41,086 nt of DNA from Pseudomonadota bacterium (GTDB lineage Bacteria > Pseudomonadota > Alphaproteobacteria > Rickettsiales > UBA3002). This document shows positions 1 through 8,323 of the stretch, one piece after another. The position numbers and the translations under genes were made by a program. The stretch lies in contig JAZKJM010000002.1 in assembly GCA_040384265.1 (NCBI GenBank), positions 121,574 through 162,659 of the forward strand. Direction: 5' to 3'. Below the pieces are notes generated by a model. It worked only from the letters and a program-made list of their open reading frames with translations. It had not been told where the DNA came from and ran no database searches. Every line of letters begins with the position of its first letter. The first letter of the stretch is position 1.

Positions 1-13
1 GACTGGTGACTCT

Positions 14-244
14 CTACTTCACCACCGTCACCACCGCAAGCGCATGCAGGGTGGTGCCCAGATCCGTACCAAACGCCCCGTTGACCAGCCGGTGCTGCGC
101 CACCCGGGTCAGCCCCGAAAATTGCGCACTCGCCACCGTCACCTTCCAGTGATTATCGTCCCCGGCGAGGTCTTCCAGCGTCACATCGGCATCCGGCAAG
201 GCAACCGTGATGCGGCGGGTGATTTCTTCGGCGGTCATGGGCAT
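14..244 (-). CDS. bolA: BolA family protein
   Basis: A 76-residue protein in the size range of short BolA proteins. BolA proteins pair with monothiol CGFS glutaredoxins in Fe-S cluster handling and iron sensing in the cytoplasm. What is visible is an N-terminal helix (TAEEITRRI), a central strand with DVTLEDLAGDDNHWKVTV, the loop with F-SGL-RV-QHR characteristic of BolA, and a C-terminal LHALAV helix. The open frame extends upstream to 319, but the added residues look non-native and would overlap the divergent promoter, so I chose the MPMTAEE start at 244; the second Met (238) is equally possible. There is no strong Shine-Dalgarno. Its usual partner grxD lies 4.6 kb away at 4881, with purL between them, a neighbourhood common in Alphaproteobacteria. 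Family assignment is confident; the start is uncertain. Confidence 0.9.
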   Translation of the reverse strand: MPMTAEEITRRITVALPDADVTLEDLAGDDNHWKVTVASAQFSGLTRVAQHRLVNGAFGTDLGTTLHALAVVTVVK

Positions 245-308
245 GGGCGACTCGTTGGCTGGGGTGATGGCGCTTCGTACAGCGAAACCGAGGCCCATAC
301 CAGCAGAA

Positions 309-353
309 CCGTCACACAATCTTCACACACCGGGCCCACCCATGCGCTAGAAT
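309..353 (+). promoter_or_regulatory. PhoB-like direct-repeat promoter (site A)
   Basis: Two heptamers, CCGTCAC (309-315) and TCTTCAC (320-326), are separated by 4 bp. A -10-like TAGAAT lies at 348-353, 21 bp after the second repeat. The ATG of the next gene is at 360, six bases past the -10, so the transcript may be leaderless. The layout matches five other sites in this window. Binding by a PhoB/OmpR-type regulator is inferred. Confidence 0.6.
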
Positions 354-359
354 TGCCTT

Positions 360-746
360 ATGAAACTTGATCCTGCAGAAACATCCCAAGCGTGGTGGTT
401 AGGCGCTTTAAGAGGCGGCTCTTTCGGCATGCTTGTTGGTGTCGCCATTGGCCTGTCCAGCGCCCTGCTGCTCGCGAGCGTGCTGCCCGCCATCTCCGTA
501 TGGCCATTGCTCTCCGCCGGAGGCCTATTCGCCGGTGCCATCGGCACGTATCAGGGTGGCCGCAACGCCGTTGCCGCCTACCATCAGCAAAAACACAACC
601 AGCGGGATGAGGCCAATATCAACGCGCTCGACGCCCGCACCCAGGTGCTGGAGCAAGCCGCCGGCATCACCCCACGCAAAAACTTCGCAGATGCCGAAAT
701 AACCCGCCGCGAGCAAACTGCCGAAAACGGCCACACCATCCACTAA
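360..746 (+). CDS. Small two-helix membrane protein, function unknown
   Basis: A 128-residue protein that I do not recognise. It has a short N-terminal segment, two glycine-rich hydrophobic stretches (about residues 22-44 and 47-67) that would form a membrane hairpin, and a charged, glutamine-rich C-terminal tail likely to be helical. There is no signal peptide or lipobox. No Shine-Dalgarno precedes the ATG; instead TAGAAT lies six bases upstream, which suggests a leaderless transcript from the direct-repeat promoter at 309-353. The gene ends at 746, directly abutting the convergent methyltransferase stop at 747. Its architecture and promoter resemble the proteins at 8891, 10061 and 36892, so I infer one co-regulated set. 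The membrane prediction is good; the function is unknown. Confidence 0.75.
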   Translation: MKLDPAETSQAWWLGALRGGSFGMLVGVAIGLSSALLLASVLPAISVWPLLSAGGLFAGAIGTYQGGRNAVAAYHQQKHNQRDEANINALDARTQVLEQAAGITPRKNFADAEITRREQTAENGHTIH

Positions 747-2114
747 CTAACCGGCCGTGCGCGCCTGATAGGCATTCAACCGTTCCACGATTTGCGGCAC
801 CGAGCGATAGGGCGCCACCGACCGGTGGCGTAAATAAACCAGCTGGCGCGTGCGCAACTCCCGGTACAACTGCCCAAGATCCGCCGCGACAACCGCCGCA
901 TCCGTCCCCGGCTCCTGCACCAGCGCCGCCACCATCTCGCCAATCGTGCGCGTGCCGTTGATCAGTCGCAGCAGCCCCATCGTATGCCGCAGCTTGGTGA
1001 CCTGCAGCGATGGCGCATGCCCAAACGGCCGCGGCGCAATGGTCGCCTGCTGGCCCACCGGCGTCGTCGCCAACAACCCCAACAGCTGCTCGCTGAACCC
1101 AGCAAACAGCGCCTGCAGCGGCCCGTAGGTGATAATCATATCCTCCGCCAGTTGCGCCGGTTCCTTCGCCTGTTTGGCGGCATAGAAATAATGCTTATAC
1201 ATATTGCCGTTCATCAGCTCGGCAATCGCGTGGCGCTGGGGCGTCGCCTTCTCCGCCGTGATCGTGCGTAGCAGCGGCGATGGCGCATAGCATTCGGGCG
1301 TATACAGCGAATCATCCGTGAACTCGCTATAAAACGCGGTGAGCTGCAACCGGGCCCCTTCCAGCCACGCATAAATTTCAGGCACCGTATAGCCACGATC
1401 CACCGCATGCAGGAACAGATCGTAAATCCCGCTCCCATCCGGCCACATCATATCGCCGATGAAGCGCTCGTTATTCATCGTCAGCCAATGGCCTTTGGGC
1501 ACAAAATTCAGGAACTCGCGCGCGATCTCGATCTTGCGGGCGCGCGGCGTGCCCTCGTCCATCAGCCGTTTCATCAGCGCCTGCACCAGGTAAATCGCCT
1601 GCCGCCCATGCTGGCCATACACCATGATGGATATCAGCCCATCGTCCTTCAGCAGCGGCGCCAGTGCCGCAAGCCCTGCATCCGGGTCGGGCAAATGGTG
1701 CAGCACCCCGCTCGATTCAATAATGTCGAACATCCCCAACACCTGCGGCGACACATCGAGGATCGACATATGATGGAATGTCACCCGATCCGCCAGCCCG
1801 CGCTTGGCAAGCCGCGCCTTGGCGATAGCGATCGAGGCCGAGGATAAATCAATCGCCACGATCTCGCTGCTGCAGCCATACAGCTGCTCGGCGAGAAACA
1901 CCGTCATATCGCCCGTGCCGCAGCCGGCGATTAGAATCCGTGCACCGTCACGCAAATCGCGTTTACCCGCCCAGCCGACATGGCTGAACGCATCGAGCGA
2001 AATCCCATCGATAGCATAAAGCTCCTCGCCCTCTTTTTGCGGATCGCGGTAGGGATAGGGCAAGTCTTCGTAATGGCCGCGCACTTCCTCAGCATATGCT
2101 TTGGGCGTGCTCAT
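747..2114 (-). CDS. Class I SAM-dependent methyltransferase
   Basis: A 455-residue protein. Residues about 58-69 carry the SAM-binding motif I (ILIAGCGTGD), followed by the acidic end of strand 2 (VAIDLSSASIAIAKARL) and a DIIESSGVLHHLPDP motif, as in class I small-molecule methyltransferases. A long C-terminal region (about 200 residues) has no obvious conserved motif and may bind substrate. The start at 2114 is fixed by translational coupling: the purL stop TAA shares its last A with this ATG (TAATG). The longer frame to 2390 lies inside purL and is not native. The substrate cannot be told from sequence; coupling to purL may only reflect operon structure. The fold is confident, the role is not. 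Confidence 0.85.
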   Translation of the reverse strand: MSTPKAYAEEVRGHYEDLPYPYRDPQKEGEELYAIDGISLDAFSHVGWAGKRDLRDGARILIAGCGTGDMTVFLAEQLYGCSSEIVAIDLSSASIAIAKARLAKRGLADRVTFHHMSILDVSPQVLGMFDIIESSGVLHHLPDPDAGLAALAPLLKDDGLISIMVYGQHGRQAIYLVQALMKRLMDEGTPRARKIEIAREFLNFVPKGHWLTMNNERFIGDMMWPDGSGIYDLFLHAVDRGYTVPEIYAWLEGARLQLTAFYSEFTDDSLYTPECYAPSPLLRTITAEKATPQRHAIAELMNGNMYKHYFYAAKQAKEPAQLAEDMIITYGPLQALFAGFSEQLLGLLATTPVGQQATIAPRPFGHAPSLQVTKLRHTMGLLRLINGTRTIGEMVAALVQEPGTDAAVVAADLGQLYRELRTRQLVYLRHRSVAPYRSVPQIVERLNAYQARTAG

Positions 2115-4345
2115 TAGGCAGCCATAAAACCGGGCAGCCACGTCTCGTTCACCTCGCGCAGATGCGCCACGGGGATGCGCATCACATCCTCGACCAGTAG
2201 CAGATCGGGCACCGTCACGCCCAGATCCGTGAATGGCACCGACGCCTGATTGAGCCGCACCATCACCTCGTTTTTCGCATTGGGCGGCACCGCGATCAAA
2301 TAGCGTGCCTGATCCTCGCCGAACGCATAGGCATGCAGCGGCAGACCCGCCGGGAACTGCACCTGCGCGCCAATGTCGCGGCCCATGCACATCTCGGCCA
2401 GCGCCACCAGCAACCCGCCATCAGAAAGGTCATGGCAGGCCGAAACCAACCGTCCATCCTCGATCAGGCTGCGCACCATCATCCCGTGGCGTAGCTCGAT
2501 TGCCAGATCCACCGGCGGCGGCGCACCCTCTTCACTTTGCAGCAGCTCGCGCAGATACAGCGATGCGCCCAGATGCCCCTTGGTGTCGCCGATCAGGAAA
2601 ATACTATGCCCCACTTCCGTAAAGCTGCTGGTCACCCGTGCATTGGCGTCGTTCAGCAGCCCCACCCCGCCAACCGCCGGGGTTGGCTGCACGGACTGGC
2701 CGTGCGTTTCATTGTAAAGCGACACATTACCCGAAACGACCGGATAAGAAAGCACCCGGCAGGCTTCCGCCATGCCCTGAATCGCGCCCACAATCTGGCC
2801 CATAATCTCGGGCTTTTGCGGATTGCCAAAGTTCAAACAATCCGTGATCGCCAGCGGCGTCGCGCCGACCGCAATCAGGTTGCGCCAGCTTTCCGCCACC
2901 GCCTGCTTGCCGCCTTCGGCAGGGTCCGCCTGCACATAGCGCGGCGTGCAATCGGTCGTGATCGCAAGCGCCTTCGCCGTGCCGTGAATGCGCACCACCG
3001 CCGCATCCCCACCGGGGCGGCCGATCGTGTCGTTCATCACCATATGGTCGTATTGCTGCCAGATCCAACGCTTGCTCGCAATGTCGGGCGAGGCCATCAG
3101 CGTCGCCAGCGACTGGCCAATATCAAGCGCCCGCACCTGCGACGGCTCGATCAGCGGGCGCTTGGGCGTCAGCGTATACGGCCGGTCATACACCGGTGCC
3201 GCATCCGACAACGGCGCCACCGGAATGTCGCACACCACCGCGCCCTCATGGGTCAGCACCATCCGCCCGGTATCGGTCAACGTGCCGATAGTCGCGCAGG
3301 CAAGGCCCCATTTTTTCATGATGCCATAGGCCACATCTTCGCTGCCGGGCTTCACCACCATCAGCATGCGTTCCTGCGATTCCGAAAGCATCACCTCATA
3401 AGGCGTCATCCCCGCTTCGCGCATCGGGATCGACTCAATCGCCAGCTCAATCCCAAGCCCGCCTTTGCTTGCCATCTCAAGGCTGGAGCAGGTTAAACCC
3501 GCCGCGCCCATATCCTGAATGGAGATAATAATATCCGTCGCCATCAGCTCCAGCGATGCTTCGATCAGCAGCTTCTCGGTGAACGGGTCGCCGACCTGCA
3601 CGGTCGGGCGTTTTTCTTCCGTCGTCTCATCGAACTCGGCGCTCGCCATCGTTGCGCCGTGGATGCCGTCGCGCCCGGTTTTCGCACCGAAATAAATCAC
3701 CGAATTACCAACGCCCGATGCCTTGGAGTAAAAAATCTTATCCGCATCCGCAAGGCCGACCGCCATCGCGTTGACCAGCGGGTTGCCGTTATAGGAGCTA
3801 TGGAAAATCGTTTCCCCACCCACCGTCGGCACACCAACACAGTTGCCGTAATGCGAAATCCCGGCGACCACGCCATTCACAATGTGGCGCGTTTTCGGGT
3901 TGCTCGGCTCGCCAAAACGCAGGCTGTTCATCAGCGCAATCGGCCGCGCGCCCATGGTAAACACATCGCGCAGAATGCCGCCGACACCGGTCGCCGCGCC
4001 CTGGAATGGCTCGATGAAACTCGGGTGGTTATGGCTTTCCATTTTGAAAATCACCGCCTGCCCATCGCCAATATCGACCACGCCGGCATTCTCGCCCGGC
4101 CCACAAATCACCTGCGGCCCCGTCACCGGGAAACTGCGCAGCCATTTGCGCGTGGTTTTGTAGGAGCAATGCTCGCTCCACATCACCGAGAAAATCCCCA
4201 GTTCCACCAGGTTCGGCGTACGGCCGATAATATCGACCACCCGCTCATATTCATCATGCGTCAGGCCATGGGCCTCGATGATTTCTTTGGTGATGACATC
4301 AGCGGTGGTTTCGGCAGTTTTGGCGGCGGCGGTCATAGGGCTCAC
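2114..4345 (-). CDS. purL: Phosphoribosylformylglycinamidine synthase subunit PurL
   Basis: A 743-residue protein, the usual size for the stand-alone PurL of the PurL-PurQ-PurS type. It makes FGAM from FGAR, ATP and ammonia in de novo purine synthesis in the cytoplasm. Visible hallmarks include [16 protein letters not shown] near the N terminus, the [12 protein letters not shown] segment, [17 protein letters not shown], the [13 protein letters not shown] segment, and the C-terminal [10 protein letters not shown] motif. The start may be the first Met (4345) or the Met three codons in (4336). It ends coupled to the methyltransferase. PurQ and PurS are not in this window, so they are either upstream in another locus or unlinked. 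Confidence 0.97.
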   Translation of the reverse strand: MSPMTAAAKTAETTADVITKEIIEAHGLTHDEYERVVDIIGRTPNLVELGIFSVMWSEHCSYKTTRKWLRSFPVTGPQVICGPGENAGVVDIGDGQAVIFKMESHNHPSFIEPFQGAATGVGGILRDVFTMGARPIALMNSLRFGEPSNPKTRHIVNGVVAGISHYGNCVGVPTVGGETIFHSSYNGNPLVNAMAVGLADADKIFYSKASGVGNSVIYFGAKTGRDGIHGATMASAEFDETTEEKRPTVQVGDPFTEKLLIEASLELMATDIIISIQDMGAAGLTCSSLEMASKGGLGIELAIESIPMREAGMTPYEVMLSESQERMLMVVKPGSEDVAYGIMKKWGLACATIGTLTDTGRMVLTHEGAVVCDIPVAPLSDAAPVYDRPYTLTPKRPLIEPSQVRALDIGQSLATLMASPDIASKRWIWQQYDHMVMNDTIGRPGGDAAVVRIHGTAKALAITTDCTPRYVQADPAEGGKQAVAESWRNLIAVGATPLAITDCLNFGNPQKPEIMGQIVGAIQGMAEACRVLSYPVVSGNVSLYNETHGQSVQPTPAVGGVGLLNDANARVTSSFTEVGHSIFLIGDTKGHLGASLYLRELLQSEEGAPPPVDLAIELRHGMMVRSLIEDGRLVSACHDLSDGGLLVALAEMCMGRDIGAQVQFPAGLPLHAYAFGEDQARYLIAVPPNAKNEVMVRLNQASVPFTDLGVTVPDLLLVEDVMRIPVAHLREVNETWLPGFMAA

Positions 4346-4403
4346 ATACGCTAGGGTTGCCCATCCCTGATAGCAAGTTGGGCCAGTGCTGCAAAGCCCG
4401 TTC

Positions 4404-4433
4404 TTGCCACCGGCGCGGATTTTCCCCTATACT
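4404..4433 (+). promoter_or_regulatory. Probable sigma-70-type promoter for the gene at 4457
   Basis: TTGCCA at 4404-4409 and TATACT at 4428-4433 are separated by 18 bp, ending 23 bp before the ATG. It lies in the divergent gap between purL and the gene at 4457. Assigned by motif match only. Confidence 0.45.
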
Positions 4434-4456
4434 GGCCCCTCACAAACGGGGTTAGC

Positions 4457-4867
4457 ATGCGTTGGCTATGGCGTTCACTGGCATTCTGGGCCGTCAGCCT
4501 GCCGCTTTTCTATCTTTTCGGCCTGCCGATGCTGCTCGACCAGCTCTCCGCCAAAGCCACCCGCGAAGGCTACGGCCAGTGCATCACCCAAATGCGCGCG
4601 GAAGGCCTGCTCGGCGGCGCCAACTCGCCCTTTCCGCCCGAGCGGATCGACCAATACTGCCATTGCGTCAGCGATGGCTTGATCTTCACCAAACCCGACC
4701 TATTTGACATGGTGCAGAAACGGCCGCCTGCCGCGCTGACTGCTCTTGCCAGCGCCAAGGCCGCCACCTGCAACGCCAGCCTCGAACAATCCGTGGGCAT
4801 GGGGGCCGCCACTGTCGGCGCACCCATAACACCCCCGGCCACTGACGATAAAGTAACCCACTTCTAA
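4457..4867 (+). CDS. Membrane-anchored small protein with conserved-looking cysteines, unknown
   Basis: A 136-residue protein that I do not recognise. A single N-terminal hydrophobic segment (about residues 4-27) would anchor it or act as an uncleaved signal. The rest is probably outside the cytoplasm: Cys42, a CHC pair at Cys68/Cys70 in the sequence QYCHCVSDGL, and Cys105, an arrangement that could give two disulfides. The last 25 residues are low-complexity Gly/Ala/Pro. The helical Cys-containing core resembles small periplasmic proteins of unknown function seen in many proteobacteria. It sits 13 bp ahead of grxD on the same strand and may be co-transcribed with it. Confidence 0.75.
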   Translation: MRWLWRSLAFWAVSLPLFYLFGLPMLLDQLSAKATREGYGQCITQMRAEGLLGGANSPFPPERIDQYCHCVSDGLIFTKPDLFDMVQKRPPAALTALASAKAATCNASLEQSVGMGAATVGAPITPPATDDKVTHF

Positions 4868-4880
4868 CGAAAGCCCCGCC

Positions 4881-5231
4881 ATGACCGAGAACCCCGCCTT
4901 CGCCCGCATTGAAGCCGACATCCAGGCCAACGACATCGTGCTCTATATGAAGGGTAGCAAAAAACTCCCGCAATGCGGTTTCTCCGCCACCGTCGCCGCC
5001 ATTTTCGAGCGGCTGGGCGTGAGCGAGTATAAAGACATCAACGTGCTGGCCGACGCCGAAATCCGCGAAGGCGTCAAAGCCTACGCCCAGTGGCCCACCA
5101 TCCCGCAGCTCTACATCAAGGGCGAATTCATCGGCGGCTGCGACATCGTGCGCGACATGTACCAATCCGGCGAACTGCAAGCCCTGCTGAAGGAAAACAA
5201 CATCGCGTTCAAAGACGCCGACGCGGCCTAA
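4881..5231 (+). CDS. grxD: Monothiol glutaredoxin, Grx4 family
   Basis: A 116-residue protein. CGFS at residues 32-35, preceded by KGSKKLPQ, is the active-site signature of monothiol Grx4 proteins, which bind and transfer [2Fe-2S] clusters with BolA partners. Later motifs fit glutathione and cluster binding: WPTIPQLYIKGEFIGGCDI. The bolA gene at the left end of the window is the likely partner. A gene for an exported protein follows 14 bp downstream on the same strand. Confidence 0.96.
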   Translation: MTENPAFARIEADIQANDIVLYMKGSKKLPQCGFSATVAAIFERLGVSEYKDINVLADAEIREGVKAYAQWPTIPQLYIKGEFIGGCDIVRDMYQSGELQALLKENNIAFKDADAA

Positions 5232-5245
5232 TCGAGAGAGAAAAC

Positions 5246-5749
5246 ATGAAGTACAATAAACGTGCTGTAACTGGCATATCTGGAGCGTTGCTCGCCGTTA
5301 CTTCTGTCATAGTGGCTAGTGGCAACCATGCGCTCGCTGCGGGCTCAACCGGCGCAGGCAGTCCCAATAGCGTTCACGTTACGGTTGCCAACAATACGAG
5401 TCCAATTTCGGACACTGTTGGCGTCAAAACAACCACTGCCGACGGCACGGCCATCTATATATTAGTTCCTTCGATCGCTACCAAAGAATCGGCAGCTATG
5501 ACCATAAAAGCAGGTTCGCAGGCCGGCGTCGACGTGACACAGCTGATTGGCAAAGCTGTCTTTGAGTTCGCCAATATTCCCCGTGGGGTTAGCGCTACCG
5601 TGGTAGTGGAAGCGACGTCGAAAGTGAAAGAAGTATTGGAGTGTAACGCCGTTCAAAAGAAATGTCTTGCTTATCCATTTGAGCGCATAAACCCCACGCA
5701 GGTTTCTTTCGCAGTAAAAGCGGATCGGTTTTACGCACTTCTACCCTAA
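5246..5749 (+). CDS. Exported protein of unknown function
   Basis: A 167-residue protein that I do not recognise. The N terminus is a good Sec signal peptide: positively charged MKYNKR, a hydrophobic core, and an ALA-AG cleavage site near residue 32. The mature part is rich in Thr, Val and Ala and looks beta-stranded, with two cysteines (133 and 140) that could pair. A purine-rich GAGAGAGAAAAC leader precedes the ATG at 5246; the frame open from 5090 overlaps grxD and is not native. Its base composition is more AT-rich than grxD just upstream. It appears to share the grxD transcript, but no functional link is evident. Confidence 0.75.
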   Translation: MKYNKRAVTGISGALLAVTSVIVASGNHALAAGSTGAGSPNSVHVTVANNTSPISDTVGVKTTTADGTAIYILVPSIATKESAAMTIKAGSQAGVDVTQLIGKAVFEFANIPRGVSATVVVEATSKVKEVLECNAVQKKCLAYPFERINPTQVSFAVKADRFYALLP

Positions 5750-5772
5750 AAACCGGATCTTTTCTGGCAGTC

Positions 5773-6279
5773 CTACTCCCGCCCGGAACCCTTGCCCTTA
5801 TCCCGCCCCGGCTGCACATGCGGTGCATTGTTCGCCAGCCCGCCCAGCTCGTTTTTGTTCGCCGGCTGAATATCGTTCATACCGCGCGTGGCCATGTCCC
5901 GACCGATGCCGCGTACGGCGCGCTCCAGCATCGGCATCGCAAGAAACGCCTCGCGCATTTTACGGATGGTTTCTTCCGACATCATCCAGCTTAGCCATTG
6001 GCGGAAATTGCTCCGCTGGCGCTCCACCTTCTGGCGTTGCTCGGCGGCAAGGAACTTGTCCAGTTCCTTCTCTTTTTCCTGCGCCCGCGCCTGCAGCATT
6101 GCGCGCAGCTTCTTGATAATCGCCACCCGCACCACTTCCGTCTCGCCCTCAAGCAATTCGGCCAGCATCAGGTCGCAATCGGGCTGCTCCCCGGCAATCG
6201 CTTCAATAAGCGCCTCAATATCGGCCATCACGTCGCGCAGCAGGGCATCAGTATCGGCGGGTGGGGGGAGTTTTTTCAT
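5773..6279 (-). CDS. Coiled-coil cytoplasmic protein, unknown
   Basis: A 168-residue hydrophilic protein that I do not recognise. Residues about 10-105 are highly charged and helical (for example ARAQEKEKELDKFLAAEQRQKVERQR), consistent with a coiled coil. A WLSWMMSEETIRKMREAF segment follows, then a low-complexity charged tail. There is no signal peptide or membrane helix. It is convergent with the exported protein at 5246, with 23 bp between the stops, and divergent from the metallopeptidase at 6381. Reality is supported by the GC-rich codon pattern and the clean boundaries. Confidence 0.7.
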   Translation of the reverse strand: MKKLPPPADTDALLRDVMADIEALIEAIAGEQPDCDLMLAELLEGETEVVRVAIIKKLRAMLQARAQEKEKELDKFLAAEQRQKVERQRSNFRQWLSWMMSEETIRKMREAFLAMPMLERAVRGIGRDMATRGMNDIQPANKNELGGLANNAPHVQPGRDKGKGSGRE

Positions 6280-6380
6280 AGCAAAATTATAGCATAATTA
6301 ATGGGTTATGCACTAAAAACCATTAAACGTTTCTTAAGAAGTCTGAGTTAAACTAAGAGACACTAAAACTGGAGCGGATC

Positions 6381-7448
6381 ATGCCATTAGAAATCAAAAA
6401 TAAAGCGGACTATGAACGCGTCAAAAATCAGCAAGAAGCTGCTTTGAACACGCTGCATGCCAAGGGGCAAGCAGAACGGTGGCCAAGCAACAAGCTCTTA
6501 GACGCACTGGCTACCACGGCACTTCCGTACATGTTGGCGCTCAATGATCCCGCCAACCCAGTTGCCCGCCAAGAAACCAATAAAATAGCTATTGCATCAC
6601 TGAGTCAGCAAGGGTCTTTTACAGCATTGCCCCAAGGTCAGCATAAAGGCATCCAGGAAATTGTCACGCAACATACCAATGCGCTCAATGAAAAATACGG
6701 GAAAAATTATCCAGTCCCTACGGTTCTCACAGGCAACTTTAAAATTTCTCTAGCTGGCTACATGATGACCGGCGATGTGCTTGTTATCGATAATGAAACT
6801 TTAACAACGAAGGCGAATGATAAAAGCTTTTGGAAAGGTCTTCTTGGCCATGAGCTTGGACATCGCTATCTCAGAGGCGAAGACAGAGTTCTTCCTTTGA
6901 TAAAATCGAATTTTGCACGCGCACTCAATCTGCCATTGGATGCGCAGACATTATCGGAAGTGAGGAAAACAGAGGCAATAGCAGATTTCACAGCCGCACA
7001 AATAAGCAAGCCTTCGGATGTAAAACAGTTGATTACGGAAGTATCACGCCTCGATCAGACAGCCATGGGGCAGTTTCTTTTAGAAACCTTCAAAAACGCT
7101 AAGATAGTATTACCCGATATCTCAGAAGCGCGGACACTCTACGATACATTGCCGCCCCAGTCCAAGAAGCTTTTAAATCATAACTTTTCTGCTCTTCCCA
7201 AACGTGAACAAGATGCGCTGACCAATCGAGCATTAGAAGCGGAGCAAGATCAGGAAAAGTATGCCACTCATCCAAGCCTCCTAAATAGGTCTAAGCTTCA
7301 AGAAACACTATCCGCAAATCCCCAAATACTCGCATGCAAAGATGTAAGGCTCGACGGCTCCGCGAATATAATAAGTGCGCAAGACTGTGGCCCCAACAAG
7401 GTGACGTCGCCAACACCGACCAAACGGACTGAAATGATACGCAAATAA
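6381..7448 (+). CDS. HExxH zinc metallopeptidase (M48-like gluzincin)
   Basis: A 355-residue protein. Residues 157-161 read HELGH, the zinc-binding HExxH helix, preceded by FWKGLLG. About 37 residues later comes TEAIADFTAA (Glu198, Asp202), matching the third-ligand ExxxD helix of M48-type gluzincins. Unlike HtpX or Ste24 it has no membrane segments, and unlike BepA or LoiP it has no signal peptide or lipobox, so it should be cytoplasmic or exported by another route. The gene is clearly more AT-rich than its neighbours, which suggests acquisition. The start is supported by GGAG seven bases before the ATG. A bidirectional terminator follows directly. The peptidase fold is likely; the substrate is unknown. 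Confidence 0.75.
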   Translation: MPLEIKNKADYERVKNQQEAALNTLHAKGQAERWPSNKLLDALATTALPYMLALNDPANPVARQETNKIAIASLSQQGSFTALPQGQHKGIQEIVTQHTNALNEKYGKNYPVPTVLTGNFKISLAGYMMTGDVLVIDNETLTTKANDKSFWKGLLGHELGHRYLRGEDRVLPLIKSNFARALNLPLDAQTLSEVRKTEAIADFTAAQISKPSDVKQLITEVSRLDQTAMGQFLLETFKNAKIVLPDISEARTLYDTLPPQSKKLLNHNFSALPKREQDALTNRALEAEQDQEKYATHPSLLNRSKLQETLSANPQILACKDVRLDGSANIISAQDCGPNKVTSPTPTKRTEMIRK

Positions 7449-7474
7449 AAAAGGGCAGCCAAAGCTGCCCTTTT
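7447..7474. terminator. Bidirectional terminator between metallopeptidase and rpsD
   Basis: The arms GGGCAGC (7453-7459) and GCTGCCC (7464-7470) flank a 4-base loop. There is an A-run on the left and a T-run on the right, so it can end both the metallopeptidase (+) and rpsD (-). Confidence 0.85.
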
Positions 7475-7500
7475 CGTCGTTTTGGTATCGAACGCGCGGA

Positions 7501-8124
7501 CTAGCGGGAGTAGAATTCCACCACCAGGTTCGGCTCCATTTTCACCGGATACGGCACATCGCCCAGTTTTGGCGTGCGCACATAGGTCGCTTTCAGGGCT
7601 TTTTCGTCCATGTCGATGTAATCGGGCACATCGCGCTCGGGCGACTGCATCGATTCCAGCACCATGATCATCTGCTTGCTGCGCTCGCGCACTTCGATCG
7701 TGTCGCCTTCGCGCACTTTATAGCTGGCGATATTGACACGTTTGCCGTTCACCAGCACGTGGCCGTGGTTCACGAACTGACGTGCCGCAAACACCGTTGG
7801 CACCACGCACATACGGTAGATCACCGCATCCAGGCGCGATTCCAGCAGGCCGATCAGGTTCTCCGAGTTGTCGCCTTTCATGCGGCGCGCTTCTTCGTAG
7901 AGCTTCACAAACTGTTTCTCGGTGATGTTGCCATAGTAAGCTTTAAGCTTCTGTTTGGCATGCAGCTGCGTACCGTAATCCGACAGCTTTTTCTTGCCTT
8001 TGCTTGCCACGCCATGTTGGCCCGGAGCATAGTTACGGCGGTTAACAGGATCCTTCGCGCGGCCCCAGAGGGACTCGCCCAGACGGCGGGAAATTTTGTA
8101 CTTAACGGCATGACGCTTTGACAT
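7501..8124 (-). CDS. rpsD: 30S ribosomal protein S4
   Basis: A 207-residue protein, typical bacterial S4 length. S4 binds 16S rRNA early in 30S assembly. It begins [21 protein letters not shown] and contains the S4 RNA-binding domain ([12 protein letters not shown]..., then [27 protein letters not shown]) and the C-terminal [10 protein letters not shown]. The zinc-binding cysteines of some S4 forms are absent, so this is the Cys-free form. The start has a strong AAAAGGAG five bases upstream. It is monocistronic, as often in Alphaproteobacteria, with its own promoter at 8226-8253 and a folded leader. Confidence 0.98.
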   Translation of the reverse strand: MSKRHAVKYKISRRLGESLWGRAKDPVNRRNYAPGQHGVASKGKKKLSDYGTQLHAKQKLKAYYGNITEKQFVKLYEEARRMKGDNSENLIGLLESRLDAVIYRMCVVPTVFAARQFVNHGHVLVNGKRVNIASYKVREGDTIEVRERSKQMIMVLESMQSPERDVPDYIDMDEKALKATYVRTPKLGDVPYPVKMEPNLVVEFYSR

Positions 8125-8129
8125 GCGAA

Positions 8130-8218
8130 CTCCTTTTGCAACTTAGTCCTATCCCCACATGAAACCGAAGTTTCGACAGCCTTTGAAGAGAGGGGGATAT
8201 GCGCTCCGGCTCCAAAGG
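8130..8218 (-). promoter_or_regulatory. Structured 5' leader of rpsD
   Basis: Between the predicted start of transcription and the rpsD start codon lie about 90 nt. They contain complementary arms TATCCCC and GGGGATA that enclose a smaller GAAAC/GTTTC hairpin with a UUCG-like turn. This could be an autoregulatory S4-binding site; that role is inferred. Confidence 0.4.
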
Positions 8219-8225
8219 AGGTGGG

Positions 8226-8253
8226 AACATAGCGACGAAGCCCACGGAGTCAA
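8226..8253 (-). promoter_or_regulatory. rpsD promoter
   Basis: On the minus strand TTGACT (8253-8248) and TATGTT (8231-8226) are separated by 16 bp, a good sigma-70-like promoter pointing to rpsD. Confidence 0.65.
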
Positions 8254-8276
8254 GCCATTTTCCACCAAAAAGCCAT

Positions 8277-8303
8277 AAAAAAGCCAGCTAAGCTGGCTTT
8301 TTT
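8277..8303. terminator. Bidirectional terminator downstream of the glycine-rich cluster
   Basis: A perfect 13-bp inverted repeat (AAAAAAGCCAGCT / AGCTGGCTTTTTT) has a single-base centre, so the functional loop is formed by the inner bases. It follows the stop of the gene at 8324 (minus strand) and separates it from the rpsD promoter. Confidence 0.85.
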
Positions 8304-8323
8304 CAATCTCACTACCAAGAAAA

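Noticed and set aside
2537-3496. Long plus-strand frame of 319 codons
   Set aside because: It lies wholly inside purL on the opposite strand, is His/Arg/Gln-rich as expected for antisense of a GC-rich gene, and has no ribosome site.
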